This document shows, one piece after another, positions 10,138-22,000 of a stretch of DNA of 64,000 bases. Location of the stretch: NCBI GenBank assembly GCA_034401795.1, contig CM067369.1, forward strand, positions 185,135,047 through 185,199,046. Direction: 5' to 3'. A model generated the notes under the pieces. That model saw nothing but the letters and a program-made list of their open reading frames with translations. It did not search any database and was not told the origin of the DNA. The translations under genes and the position numbers were made by a program. The stretch is from Chaetoderma sp. LZ-2023a (taxonomy: Eukaryota > Mollusca > Caudofoveata > Chaetodermatida > Chaetodermatidae). Positions within the stretch are counted from its first letter, which is position 1. The number at the start of each line of letters is the position of its first letter.

Positions 10138-11847
10138 AGCGGAGTAAGAAGCATAAATCCTCAGCAGAATCCAGACGGCAGCACCCGCATCCGTAACCAG
10201 CCACAAAACTGCAACCACTACATCCGCACCCGTAGTGTCCAAAGCAATCGCAGCCAGTCAGGCAATATCGGTAGTTATCACGACGCCTACGGAGATGGAG
10301 ATTCCAAGCTACCCGCAGTCACCATCTCCTGTTGACCTGACCATAAACGAGGGACCGGGACCATCGCAGCCTACATCCATTAGCATCACTCCAACCCGTG
10401 TCATCCAGCATCCACATCCCAGTCTTTCTGATCCAGCTATCAGGAAGAGGACTACGCCTGAACGACCATACTCGGGGAAAAGACGTATCGCTCATACGCA
10501 GGACATCCAGCCCATGCCCAATGTCACTGCAAATCGCCTCTTGAGGTACGCCAAGTCTCAGAAGATGTCATCACCTGCCGTATCCGCTCCCGCAACATTG
10601 CCTCAACCTACGATTCAAATCACCGCCATCACCACGACAACCACCACAGACACCACGACTACCGTCGTACGGACAAACATTTTAGCACCTGCAGTAACTG
10701 TGAGAGACATTATAGACGCTCATATTCCCGCAATCGTCGCTTCAGACATTTCCGAAAGTGCCAGTGATATTGAACGCATCTCAGCATTAATAATTCATCC
10801 ACCGTGACCAACCACCATCAGTCGCGGGACCCAGACTCAGTGGGGAAATTTTGCAGCAGAGGTGTGATCATTTGTGATACAGCAGAACATCAGTGGTGCG
10901 ATTCATGGAAACTTACTAATTATTAATTTATTTTTGAAATACTGGTCTTTTTATTATATATGTTAGATCAATTGAATCCCGTCCCTAGGATGACTACGGT
11001 TATCCGACACAGCTGCGCAACTTAGTTGCCCAGCTGTGTCCCACACAAAATGAGCACTACGGACTCTGGTGTTGTAAGAACGTCGTGTGCGACGTAAAGA
11101 ATACAACACCCTGCAGTGCAATAATGTCATAATCCCGTCATGCAGTCTCAGTTATGTTGGGGCCGCCTGATAAACTAACTTTTGAGTTATTATTATGTTC
11201 TATTTTTCTTATTATTTTTCTTCCTGTCTTAGATGTCAGGACGGCTATGGGGTCAGCGAGAGATGCCCGTTACGGACCCGCTATAACGGGCCGCAAATAT
11301 ATTTTTAATCAAGATATGTGTTGCGTATCCCTTTATTTACCCAGAGTGCACAGATAATTCAGCTGTAATATTTTAGATACCACATAAGGGTATGTTACGT
11401 GGAAATTATATATTTGATATACTTTTATTTCATATATTATTGTATATCTTAACTTAAATTGTGGTACGTTGGAGCTTGGGTGTTCTCTGCGGAGATAATA
11501 ATTATCCGCATCCAAAGAGAACACCCATGCGAGTTATTGTTTAGGAATCATTAGCTAAATAAAGTTGAAAGCGCGCACCAAAATATTAAAACAAATAAAA
11601 AGAGAGAAAAAAAAGAAAAAACCTGGAAAAATAATTCCAGGTAAAAAACTAAAACTAAAGGTATGCCTCCCCTCTCCTCTTTGGCACCTCTATGTGCTCT
11701 GTCTCTTAAATATGCGTCTATTGCATCACTACTCCTCTCTGGCCACACGCCTACCCGGGAAGTCTATAATACCCGCCTAGCGTACGTCCGTGCGTCGATC
11801 CGCAATGCGCGATCATTTGCCGCGGATGTCAAACTAGGAGGGGGTGG
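10138..11847 (+). other. 3' part of the LTR element, unassigned
   Basis: An open stretch at 10,235-10,807 is rich in Pro, Thr, Ser and Ile without a recognisable domain. The rest is non-coding. Inverted 'cacagctgcgcaacttag / ttgcccagctgtg' near 11,006-11,040 can form a stem. No integrase or envelope was seen. Confidence 0.4.
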
Positions 11848-12205
11848 TGTAGTTCGGATCGACCGGTCAGGTACCGGCCATACCATCTAAGCTGGGTACT
11901 CGCCGCCCGTCCTGGATTCGTTCCCTGAACACGCCCTCCCTGGGTAGAGATATAAGCATATATGAGCCTATGAGAGAGATTACGTCATAAAAACGACTAA
12001 GTTCATTAAAGGGCATAGTGCGCATACGCATGCGCATGCCTAATACTATTTTTGACAGAGTGCGTAATTTATGACCAAGATAGGATGACGTTTTAAGTGT
12101 ACTGAGACGGTACAATGTAATCCTTTTTAATAACTTGTTCCCGCCGAATCCCGCATTAATCAAGACCAGAATTCGACGGGCTTTCCAAATCTGTAAACCA
12201 TTTCA
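11848..12205 (+). repeat. Right terminal repeat of the LTR element
   Basis: It starts TGTAGTTCGG after a purine tract and ends CATTTCA. It aligns with 6,383-6,687 but carries about 45 bp more near its left side. Confidence 0.65.
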
Positions 12206-13063
12206 CCATGTCTAGGGGGTGGGGTGGGGGACCATTGACCTTGCGACCTCACTGTCATTGCACTACTGCGGGGTAACCATATGTCTAAATTTAGTTTCAA
12301 TAAGATAATCATGTGTCCAAATTTAATTTCAATATGATTAACGATTCCTGATATAAGACAATATATGCAGAGCTTAAACCATTACCAAGAACTTAACCAC
12401 GGCTGGAGGTCGACAGACAAACACACAGATTAACCAAGGCAGGAGGCCGACAGACAAACATACATATTAACCAAGGCAATCACTGTATTGGTAAATATTC
12501 TAACTTTCCCCAATAACTATTGAACATTTTGTTTTCAATCAGTTTAGTTTCAAAATATTTGACATAATAAAGTGGTAAAAATGGTACTTAAACTTGCTAT
12601 GCATGGCTGAAATGGGTAAATATCTTAGGAACAAACAAATGGATCAGAAAAATTTATAGATTTATTAAAAATAATAACCTGATAAACAAGAGAAATCAGA
12701 GATTGTAGACCCCCACCCTCCCTTTTCCAGATTTTTATTTTTTTATTTTTTCGGACTATGACAAAAGTTGTGGAATCCTAAGTGTTAAACATTGATCCAA
12801 ATCAGACCAGTAGTTTCCGTGATATCCATAGATCAATTTGATCCGATCTGGACCCAGTTTTTTCATATGGCTCACATTCCTGGAAATCCTTTGTACATGT
12901 AGTAGTTTTCGAGAGACAGCCCTGAACACATGCGCACACTCGATCGCAATACCACCTTCCCCTTACATGGCGAGTATAATTAGATGCATGTTTACAAGAA
13001 TACACAATAGTTTCACTGTGAAATAGAGATACCGAGATACTACAGGCAATGATAACAAATATT

Positions 13064-13300
13064 GTGTTAACCATTTAATGGTCAAGTCAGACAAAATAAA
13101 ATCTGCTGTGGTTTGAAGGAATGTCCATTTGAAATTTTACCACTGGAATGATTAGCTCGATATTAAACAAGCCAGTCATTCTAGCGTGTCTAGTGGTAAT
13201 TAAAAAAATGGCTTGCTCTTGGCATATGAATTAATGGACATTCACTAAGCAAAAATTGTAAGTAAAATTTTCTTGACAAATCTTGACCATCAAAGGTTCA
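13064..13300. repeat. Hairpin repeat, family H2
   Basis: This is an inverted-repeat unit bounded by 'accatttaatggtcaag' on the left and 'cttgaccatcaaaggtt' on the right. Inner arms read 'aatgtccattt...accactggaatgattagctcg' and their approximate reverse complement. It is one of about a dozen copies in the window. Confidence 0.7.
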
Positions 13301-13894
13301 AATGCTGTTGTCTATGGCGGCTTCAAGTCATATTGATTTCAAAATATTCATCAGCCTACCTGTGTGCTTGCTTTGAAATTGAATTACGAAGCATATCTGC
13401 AATGCGTAAATTAAAACATTTCTGGTGATATTGGACAAAGACAGTTTCTTTGTATATTATCTTTGTTTTTTAAATGATATATTTACAATCATTGCCACTA
13501 TATTAATATATAATCATGTCATTATACCATTACTACAACTACAATACAATTTCGATTTATTTACAAACCCAGGTCACATTGTCACATATGAGAAACTCAA
13601 ATGAACAATATTTACAAATAACTATGTACATATTATCATTACAAACATCATTATCATCATTATTAGAATCACTAGTACCATCACCATCATTATTACTTAA
13701 TATTATTATTTCGATTATTATCATGGCATCATCATATCACTGACGTCATTATCCCATTATAACAATATACAGGGTTCACCATTCTTAGGGACTTTGAAGT
13801 ATAAATTCCCTGACATTGCACTGTCTTTTCCCCTGATATTTATAAGTTTCAAGGCACATAGGTATGCCATTTAAACGGTTACTTATCCAGTGTT

Positions 13895-14125
13895 CTACCA
13901 TTTAACCCTTAAATTTTTTTCAAGAAAATTAAAAGTTTCTCAGAGAAAATATTCATTTGCAGACCAAGACATTATTTTTGGAAATTTATCACTGGAATGA
14001 CCGGCTCGGCTATCGAGCCAATTATTCCAGTGGTAAATTTTCAAAAATATTCTCTGATCTGCAAATGGACATTTCTCAAGACCACAGCTGAAGCCGTTTT
14101 TGGCTGGTATAAGTGTTAAAGGGTT
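13895..14125. repeat. Hairpin repeat, family H2
   Basis: The arms around 'atttatcactggaatgaccggctcg' and 'cgagccaattattccagtggt' are inverted, and the outer part carries 'atttgcagaccaag' and 'gatctgcaaatggacatt'. Confidence 0.75.
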
Positions 14126-14261
14126 AATAATGGTTAGGAATAGTCCTTCCAGTGCAAAATTGTCAAAAAATAGTCTGTTGCCATGCAATTGGACAAGCAA
14201 CAAGCAAAAAATTTGTGTTTTTCGAACAAATTATTACCTTTAAATGGTTACTATAATCATG

Positions 14262-14440
14262 TTCAACCATTTAATAGTCAAGAAATGCAAGAGTTCCATT
14301 GAATCAGAGTCCATCCGCAGGAGACTTTTTTGAAGATTTATCACTGGAATGACTGGGTATGTTACCGATTCAGTCATTCGAGTGGTAAATTTTCAAAAAT
14401 GGTCTTCTCTTGACATATAAATGGAAATTTACCAAGAGTT
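14262..14440. repeat. Hairpin repeat, family H2 (diverged)
   Basis: The sequence 'atttatcactggaatgactggg' is followed by 'attcgagtggtaaattttca', and then by the remains of the outer arm. Confidence 0.6.
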
Positions 14441-15142
14441 AGACAACTACAGTCTGGTTGGTTGTGGTTATAATAATAACCACAGTGTTCATACACCTTT
14501 GAAATCTAAACATGCTAGATGCATTCAGATGGTAGGTTTATCCATTGCATTTGGTTTTTTGTCATGACAATTTTCATAGCATAATTCTTGACACTAGTGG
14601 TATTCTGATTTTTCATGACATTTCCATGACTTATACGAAAAAGCACAGTTTTACGAGTTTTACTTTTCAAATTCTCTGACTGTCTATTCTTTTCATGATC
14701 CTTATATGGACCCTGTGGTTATAAGATCAATAGATGCATCCAGCTTTTCACTTGCTTCATCGTCAGCACTTGCTGTACTGGAAACGGGCAATAGTTCTCT
14801 GTCAGCAACTTCCTCGCATGTGACACCTGAAATATAGCACACACCACACCCATGTGTAAAAAAACCACTAAATATAAATATAAAACTGCTTTCAACACCA
14901 GACTGCTATTCATATGTGCCTTCTGCAGAAGTTCCATACTCTCCATACCTAATTTACCTATTTCCAGACAGATTTTATCAGCATCCATTTAAAAAAACGG
15001 TACAATTCTGCAGAAAAATGTCAGAATTAGCAGCCAAGACTGTCTATATTTTCAAATTACATCATCACCACAATGTCGCAAGGCTGTCATTCGCATTTTA
15101 CATTACAACTATAGTAATATACTGGGGTGAGGCATTACAATT

Positions 15143-15145
<3 letters not shown>

Positions 15146-15218
<73 letters not shown>
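15146..15218. repeat. GA microsatellite
   Basis: About 70 bp of (GA)n. The RERERE and SLSLSL frames through it are artefacts. Confidence 0.95.
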
Positions 15219-15219
<1 letters not shown>

Positions 15220-15849
15220 CAGACAATGAATGAGCGTGTGTAGTGATAATGAATTCTCCGAAGGCATTAATACGAAATTTGTCAAAATATTGTCTTCTCT
15301 TGGTCTGCAAATGGACATTATCTGTGAGAAATTAGTCCTAATCAAATCTGTCAAACAAAGCCTTTAATTACACTGCTGTTCAGTAAACAAAATAGATAAC
15401 ATAATAATAAGTACGGTTTGGAGAATCTATTGATCACTACTGCTGTTGGCCAATTGCTCATCATAATTGCAAGGCTTAAATAACGATAGACTGCAAGTGG
15501 AAAACATGCAATATCTGTCATACGAAAACTGGTATCTGTATGTTTACTTAGTTACAATTGATCCCTATCATAAAAGAGAATGTGTACATACTGGTGAAAG
15601 GTTAATTCCAGTTCACTTTTCACACCTGTTCGTAAAAATTCTACACAGTGTATGGAACATGCATGTTATTTTTGCGTTTAAGATGATTACAATCGAGATG
15701 TATTCTCGAAGAAGCCACGCCTATATTTTTAGATTGCTGTTCGATGTGCGCATTACAGAGACGGGATCTACATTGTCCAGAAGAAGAATTCTTTTTTTAA
15801 CCAATCAGAATTTTGATTAGTCGTCAACCCGTATCTGTTTTGTTTACAA

Positions 15850-15969
15850 ATGGCGACACGAGTAGTTAGTTTAAAAAATTTTACACTGATATCGTGTTAT
15901 GTAAAAATTATTATATTTAGTAATCGCAACGATGTCATTGAATGTGTTTACATACGTCTGGTGATGTGA
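15850..15969 (+). other. Possible upstream open reading frame, 39 codons
   Basis: An ATG in good context (acaaatggcg) opens a 39-codon frame that ends with TGA six bases before the IQANK1 start codon. If transcription starts upstream of 15,850, it would lie in the 5' leader and could damp translation. No homology is claimed; it may be chance. Confidence 0.25.
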
Positions 15970-15975
15970 TACAAA

Positions 15976-16093
15976 ATGCCGCCAAAGAAGTCTGTTTCCT
16001 CAAAGGCACCTGTAAAACTACCTGCAGCGAAAAGTGGTAATATTAGGGGTCCACCAAATAAAGCAAATCAAGCAGGAAAGAAACCAGGACCAG
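15976..16093 (+). CDS. IQANK1: IQANK1 exon 1
   Basis: The ATG sits in 'acaaaatgccg'. The exon encodes 39 codons plus one base of basic, low-complexity sequence (MPPKKSVSSKAPVKL...) and ends CCAG|GTATGA. The start was chosen because it is the first in-frame ATG and the family begins with a similar lysine- and proline-rich tail. Confidence 0.75.
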
Positions 16094-19000
16094 GTATGAT
16101 GTTAATGTTATGCTATGTTCTTAATATGAAAATAGGCATTGCCTATAAGCGAACGCAGACACCATTTATTGCTTAAATAAATAGGACGAATTCACAACAG
16201 TGTATCTGCCGATTGCCATTGTCAGTTATATCTGCAAGCATTATTGCATCTTCTACACCATTAAATAGTTGCGCCAGTCCAATAACGATGTAAAATTTGT
16301 ACCGACGTATCTTGGTGCTCCTCGCTATTTGGGGAAATACAAACGAGTCCATAGTAACTATGATGTCATAATGAAATGGCATCCGCTAGAATTTTTAGAT
16401 CGCGTTTATCCAGACATAAGCTGTAAAAGACAGGAATTAATGCATGTCTGCGAGTAAATACATGAATGTACATTCCATCCGAGTTCGACTCGCGTGATAC
16501 CCGGCCTTAAATTTCCTGCTATCAGCACTAAATGCATACCACATTGACAACAACTACTTTCCACAGCCATGAGTGTTAAAAATAATACAAGACAGTCAAC
16601 CAAACATATAGCATTTACAGACACATAAATAGGAATAAATAAAGTTTGTAATTCATAGTTTCGTACATCCAGGCATTTTGTGATCGGCCGCCATTAAAGT
16701 TGGGGCAACTTTACTACACGCTAAAGAGCACTGCCGATAGTAATGCATTGTTTACATTTTACATGAAGCTCAAACCATAAAATCCTGTATCTGAAAATCT
16801 GTAAAAACTCCAGCCAGTATCAGAAAACATAAAATCACAAATGAATTTTGCAAGATAGTAAAGAATATGTTATTACGCCCATTGCTCATAATGTTAAATT
16901 AGCCCCTCCAGAAATGGCATCGCTCCCAGGGTATTATGGGAAAATTGATTGTGATGACGTCATCGCGATTCTATGAATCTGGTCTGCATGAGACGATTTA
17001 ACTGTTTTACATTCTGAAGTAAATGCACACTATTTCGTGATAACAATATCACACACATTTTGGACATTGAAAAAGCTAGCGACTGGAAACAAAGCTTTCT
17101 CAGTCGCATGGTTTATGTATTTTAGCCTGGTCCCCTGTCTCATTTTCTGTTGATTTTTCCTCATTATGCATACGTACATATTATCTATATACACTCACTT
17201 CGTTCGCTATAATCCTCCTCTTGATAAGGAGCACCCACCGTAGTGGTAATAGTTAAAATCGGATAATAACCAGATGAAAATAGAATAAAAGCAAGTAATA
17301 AACAAGGGAAAATTAAATAGACAAGTACAGAATAAAACAACACTCCAAAACTAGGTAGAGTAGTTGGACAAGAGCAGTACAGAATAAAACAACAAACCAA
17401 ACTAGGTAGAGTGGTTGAACAAGAGCAATATAAAATTCTAACATTAAGACACATTAATTTTTAAGAATTTATCATAAGTTTAAAACATATTTGAGTTAAA
17501 ATAAAGTACAAACATACTATTTGATGCTTTGGTAGTATAAAAGTGCTACAGCATTAATCGATTTTAACAAAACACAAAAAGGTTTAGATGTCCAAAAAGA
17601 AATCCAGTAATATGGAAATAGGCATTGCCTACAAGCGAATGCAGGCACCATTTATTTCTTAAATAAATAGGACAAATTTGTATATGGTCGAAATGTCCTA
17701 AATACGTATGCCCATGTATAGTACATCAGCCCTGGAAATAACTTTTTCAACAATGTCCAACACTTTGTCGGGCACCAGCTACTTAGTACAGGACACCCAG
17801 AATTTGCTGCCTGTCAACACTAATCTACTTCACAGTGTTCTTTACTTGAAACATTTCAAAAACCAACTAAACATGTGTCATAATGATCTTGATACTCCTA
17901 AGGTAGATGAATATTTTATGGCTTTGTCAACACTTGTATGCAAGATTTTTTTGCACACTGCAACTACTGTGATTGTTTAAATCTGTACCTGACAAAATGT
18001 CAGGAACCAGAAAAAGTGTGCCTGGCATTTGATAGTTTGGTGCGTGACAATGTCCTTGACAGGCACCTTATTTCCAGGCTTGTACATTTGAAGCTAAATT
18101 TTAATCATGCGTGGAGGGCATTCTGGTAAATCCAGTCCACGATATTCACAACAATGTGTCTGCCCATTGTCAGTGATATCTGCCAGCATTATTGCATCTT
18201 TTACGGGGGTTGCACCATTAAATAGTTGCGCCAGTCCAATAACATTATAAAATTTGTACCGACGTATCGTGGCGCTCCAAATTATTTGGGGAAATAGAAA
18301 CAAGTCCATAGTAACTATGACATCCAGAGTTGCCCTTATGCGTCCTTTTGCGCGTGTATATGCATAAAAATGGCAGAGGGACGCATACAAATTAACCCTC
18401 TGCATCCCCGAGGACGCACGAGGGACGCAGTGAAAAAGTGTAACGGAAACTGGTAACTTTGGTGTGTGCTTAATTATCGATTATATTATCATGTGTGTAT
18501 ATTTATTTGTGCATGTTTTTACTTTAAAAAATATACCTAATGTATTGTGTGTTCAATAAAAACGAAGTTGATGACGAACGATGATTTGTTGTATGTTTTC
18601 TTGCACAACTCAAAGTTGTTAATGCCCATAAATCAGATTCAACTACCACATTTAATTGTAAACACAATCCCCAAATCATCCTTAGTATTCCATTTGGTCT
18701 AATTTTTTATAAGTAAAGAGTTTACAAGCCCGATGTTAGTCGCCTTGTTCGGCCTACAAATTGCAAAAAATATCCGCCATGTTTTTGTCTGTTGTGCTAA
18801 TCGTCAGTATGATGTGTCTGTATTTGATTGGATAACTGCAGAATCACCCTCTAGAGGAACGCACGCTTGAGAAATCCAATGCAACTGATCAAGCGTATAC
18901 ACACGTGTCTGGGCGTCTTAACCCTTTCACAGCTCAGAGCATTGGACAGATCACAACATTGTTATCACTAATCTGCTGAATATTTTGAAATTAATTTGCA

Positions 19001-22000
19001 CATGCCTACTTGCCTAAAGCAGCAACGACTTACAGGCAAAATATTTTTTTCTATTTACTTATCAAAATATCTAAATGGATGAAGGAATATATGGAAGATA
19101 TTGTGATATCTTTTACATTTGAATGGTCATTTGACGGATTAGCGGCGATGTCTTTGTATTGCTGTTTGAATAACGGTATCAATACGCGCTATAAGCTGTC
19201 TGTTATTTAGCAATAGCGGCTGATTGATTGACTGATGGATTAGTGTTTTATAATGTTTAGCAATACTCGATCGTTAGGTGTTCCCAATTTCTCAACTAAA
19301 AAGCTCATCCCAGCAGCGATGTTCAACGATATCATCGATCTACAGGTAGGCATGCGTTAAAATATTGATTTTTTTTTCCCCAAACAGTGTGTAACTCAAA
19401 GCTCTCCGATACAAGCGTCCTTATTGGATACACGCTAATGCGTTATCTATGCTTCAACCAATCAGCAATCGCGTTACATAGTTACTCCCTATGAATTAGA
19501 CATATCTGGTTATTGGCTGATATATTTTCACTAATTATGCAGTTTAATCTGATTTATACAGATTATGTTTGATAAATTATTATTTAGTCTGATCTTAACC
19601 TATGTATTCCACTATATTTGGTCATTCCAGTTAAATTATAAAAAATACGCCCGCATTATATCGAAGTAGGTCAAGTCGTCCTTGAGCAAACTCGCCCCAG
19701 AGACTCGTAATTTTTCAATGCGTCCAAAGTCAAGTTAGGGTTTAATAGAAAAATTAATGCAGTGGTCTTTGCTAATTACTAATGTCGTGGTCTTTGGAAA
19801 TGTTAATCATACAAGGTTGTCAATGTAGGTTGGTTGGTTTATCAGACAACAAACAAGTATAGTGCTTTAAGTTATTGTGTATTGGTTAAATATACATGGG
19901 CCACTTCAATAGATCAATTTTAGCCACCATTGTAGATCACAGAATACATATTTTTGAAATTTTACCACTGGAATGACTGGCACTATTTTCAACATGTTTA
20001 ATAAAGTGCTTTATAATTAGATCAATGTGTTGTGTTTATTTTAAGGAAAAAACATGGGACCCCCATATTTCAGATGATGACCCCATGGGACCCCCAGATT
20101 TTACAGTGGGACCCCCAAATTTGAGGGTTTGGGGTCCTTGGGATCCCCAAAAATCAGATGTTGTGGACAACACTGATGACGTCATAATGAAATGTCGTCC
20201 ACTAGAATTTTTAGATCGCACTTATCCAGACATAAACACAAATTAATGCATGTCTGCGAGTAAATACATGAATGTACATTCCATCCAGGTGCGAATCGTG
20301 TGGTACCCGACCTTAAATTTCCTGCTATCTTCACTAAATACATACGACATTGACAACAACGACTTTCCGCGGCCATGATAATGCGAGACAGTCAATCAAA
20401 CTTCATATTGCATTTACAGATGCATAAATAGGAATAAATAAAGTTTTATCTGGTCTACGTCAGACCATTTAATCGCTTTACATTCTAAAGTAAATGTACG
20501 CTATTTTGTGATAACAATATCACACAAATTTTGGACATTGAAAATGTGCAGTAGGTTGCCCTAAAACAACAAGAGGAACACGCATAATGAACAGGGTTCG
20601 TACGCATGTATTGGAGTCTGGAAAAAGGATGGAAAATTAGGAAAGCCTTTTCCAGGGCTGGAAAAAGTATGGAAATTCCAATTTTGGGCCAACTGGTATG
20701 GAAAATGTATGGAAAATTTAAATATCGGCAATCCTAATTTTTCCGACCGCAATCTTTTTGTTTACGAACGAAATCTCACGTTTCTGCCAATCTTGCCAGA
20801 ATCTAATTCAATTGGGTCCCGGTCTCGTCTTGCAATAGAAAACCGCCTATTACCGGGAACATCTCGAGGTTGTTGAGTAATACGGGTTCTGAACATGTTC
20901 AAGTACAACGCATTAAAAATGAGTGAATCAGCAGTCGTCTGTCAAATAGCACAGTGTTAGAAGCCGAAACAATGAAATAATTTGCAAGATTGCCATTTTT
21001 TGTGATACAGTAAAGATGGGAAAGTGCAAATATGCTAGTGTTTGGGAAACTAATGATAAATATAAGGATTGGATTTTACCGGACAACACATCAAACTCGC
21101 GTGCCAAATGTAGTGTTTGTAATAAGTCGTTTGACATCGGGAATATGGGCGAAGCGGCTCTTGTTAGCCACATGGCGGGGAAAAAACATGAGACACTGAG
21201 ACACTCTAAAGCCAGCGCCGAAAGTTATGGATTTCTTTGGTTCAAGGTAAGAATATTTTACATTTTCACATTGATAGTACCAGAATCATTTAGAAGCGTA
21301 GCAATTTTATATCGGCCAACGTTAGATGATCCCAACTTTGCCCTCGTATCATGAGGCCTCTTGTGTTGGCTCGTCATCGAGTGAAAATAATGAATTCCTG
21401 TTGCTATGGCGATCATTTAGAAGCGTGGCAATTTTATATCGCCCAATGTTAGATGATCCCAACTTTGCGCTGAGTCGCGGTAAAATATTATTGACTGTCC
21501 GACAGCTCTTTCGTATCGCGAGGCCTCTTATGTTGCCGCATTATCAAGTGAAAATAATGAGGATTCCTCCTGTTGCTATGGCGATATGATCAGCTATGGT
21601 AAATTAAAATTAAATTAGTGTATGTGTATATGTGCAGGATTTAACTTGTTAGCTAAAGGTGGGGGTGGTGGGGTTGGGGTGGCCCTCAACAAATAAATGT
21701 GGGTGTCTCAAGCTCAACTTTGCATGATAGTTGTTGAATATTTTGAAAATAGTTTGACTGGAAACTATTGCTGCAACAGTTTCCAGTCAAATTATTTTCA
21801 AAATATTCGACAAAAAATGTGCTGCAGTAATGAAATTCATATCTGGTTTGCATCCTGAAAAACGCTGAGCCACTCATAGACAATATACTGTTCCCAATCT
21901 AGATTTTAGGGCTATATACCATCAAAATGTCCCTTTATAATGAGAAATCCTGTGTATGTGTGACACACTGTGTGCGTTTGTGTGTATGTTGTAGTTTCTG

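Larger units (their letters stand above)
6383..12205 (+). mobile_element. Old, broken LTR retrotransposon (Gypsy-like)
   Basis: Two direct repeats of about 0.3 kb, both starting TGTAGTTCG and ending CATTTCA, lie at 6,383-6,687 and 11,848-12,205. A purine-rich stretch (aggagggggtgg) directly precedes the right one, as expected for a polypurine tract. Between them lie a gag-type zinc knuckle, a second knuckle and an aspartic protease with DTGA. A segment resembling the lead-in to Gypsy reverse transcriptases follows at about 10,060-10,135; no reverse transcriptase core or integrase was recognised. The repeats differ at many positions, so the copy is old. It is broken, with many breaks. No clear target duplication was seen. 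The left repeat may be longer than the matched part, because promoter motifs lie just inside it. Confidence 0.65.
12206..15849. other. Upstream region of the host gene, repeats only
   Basis: No supported gene. It contains a 43-bp tandem pair (aaccaaggcaggaggccgac... near 12,400-12,475), three H2 hairpin repeats (13,064; 13,895; 14,262), a GA microsatellite (15,146-15,218) and a fragment of an H2 arm at 15,290-15,325. Confidence 0.6.

Noticed and set aside
13064-14440. Regularly spaced repeats as a possible CRISPR-like array
   Set aside because: The units are ~230-bp inverted repeats at irregular distances, they continue through animal introns, and there are no short identical repeats or spacers.
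15098-15354. RERERE and SLSLSL open frames on both strands
   Set aside because: They are translations of a pure GA dinucleotide repeat with no coding content outside it.
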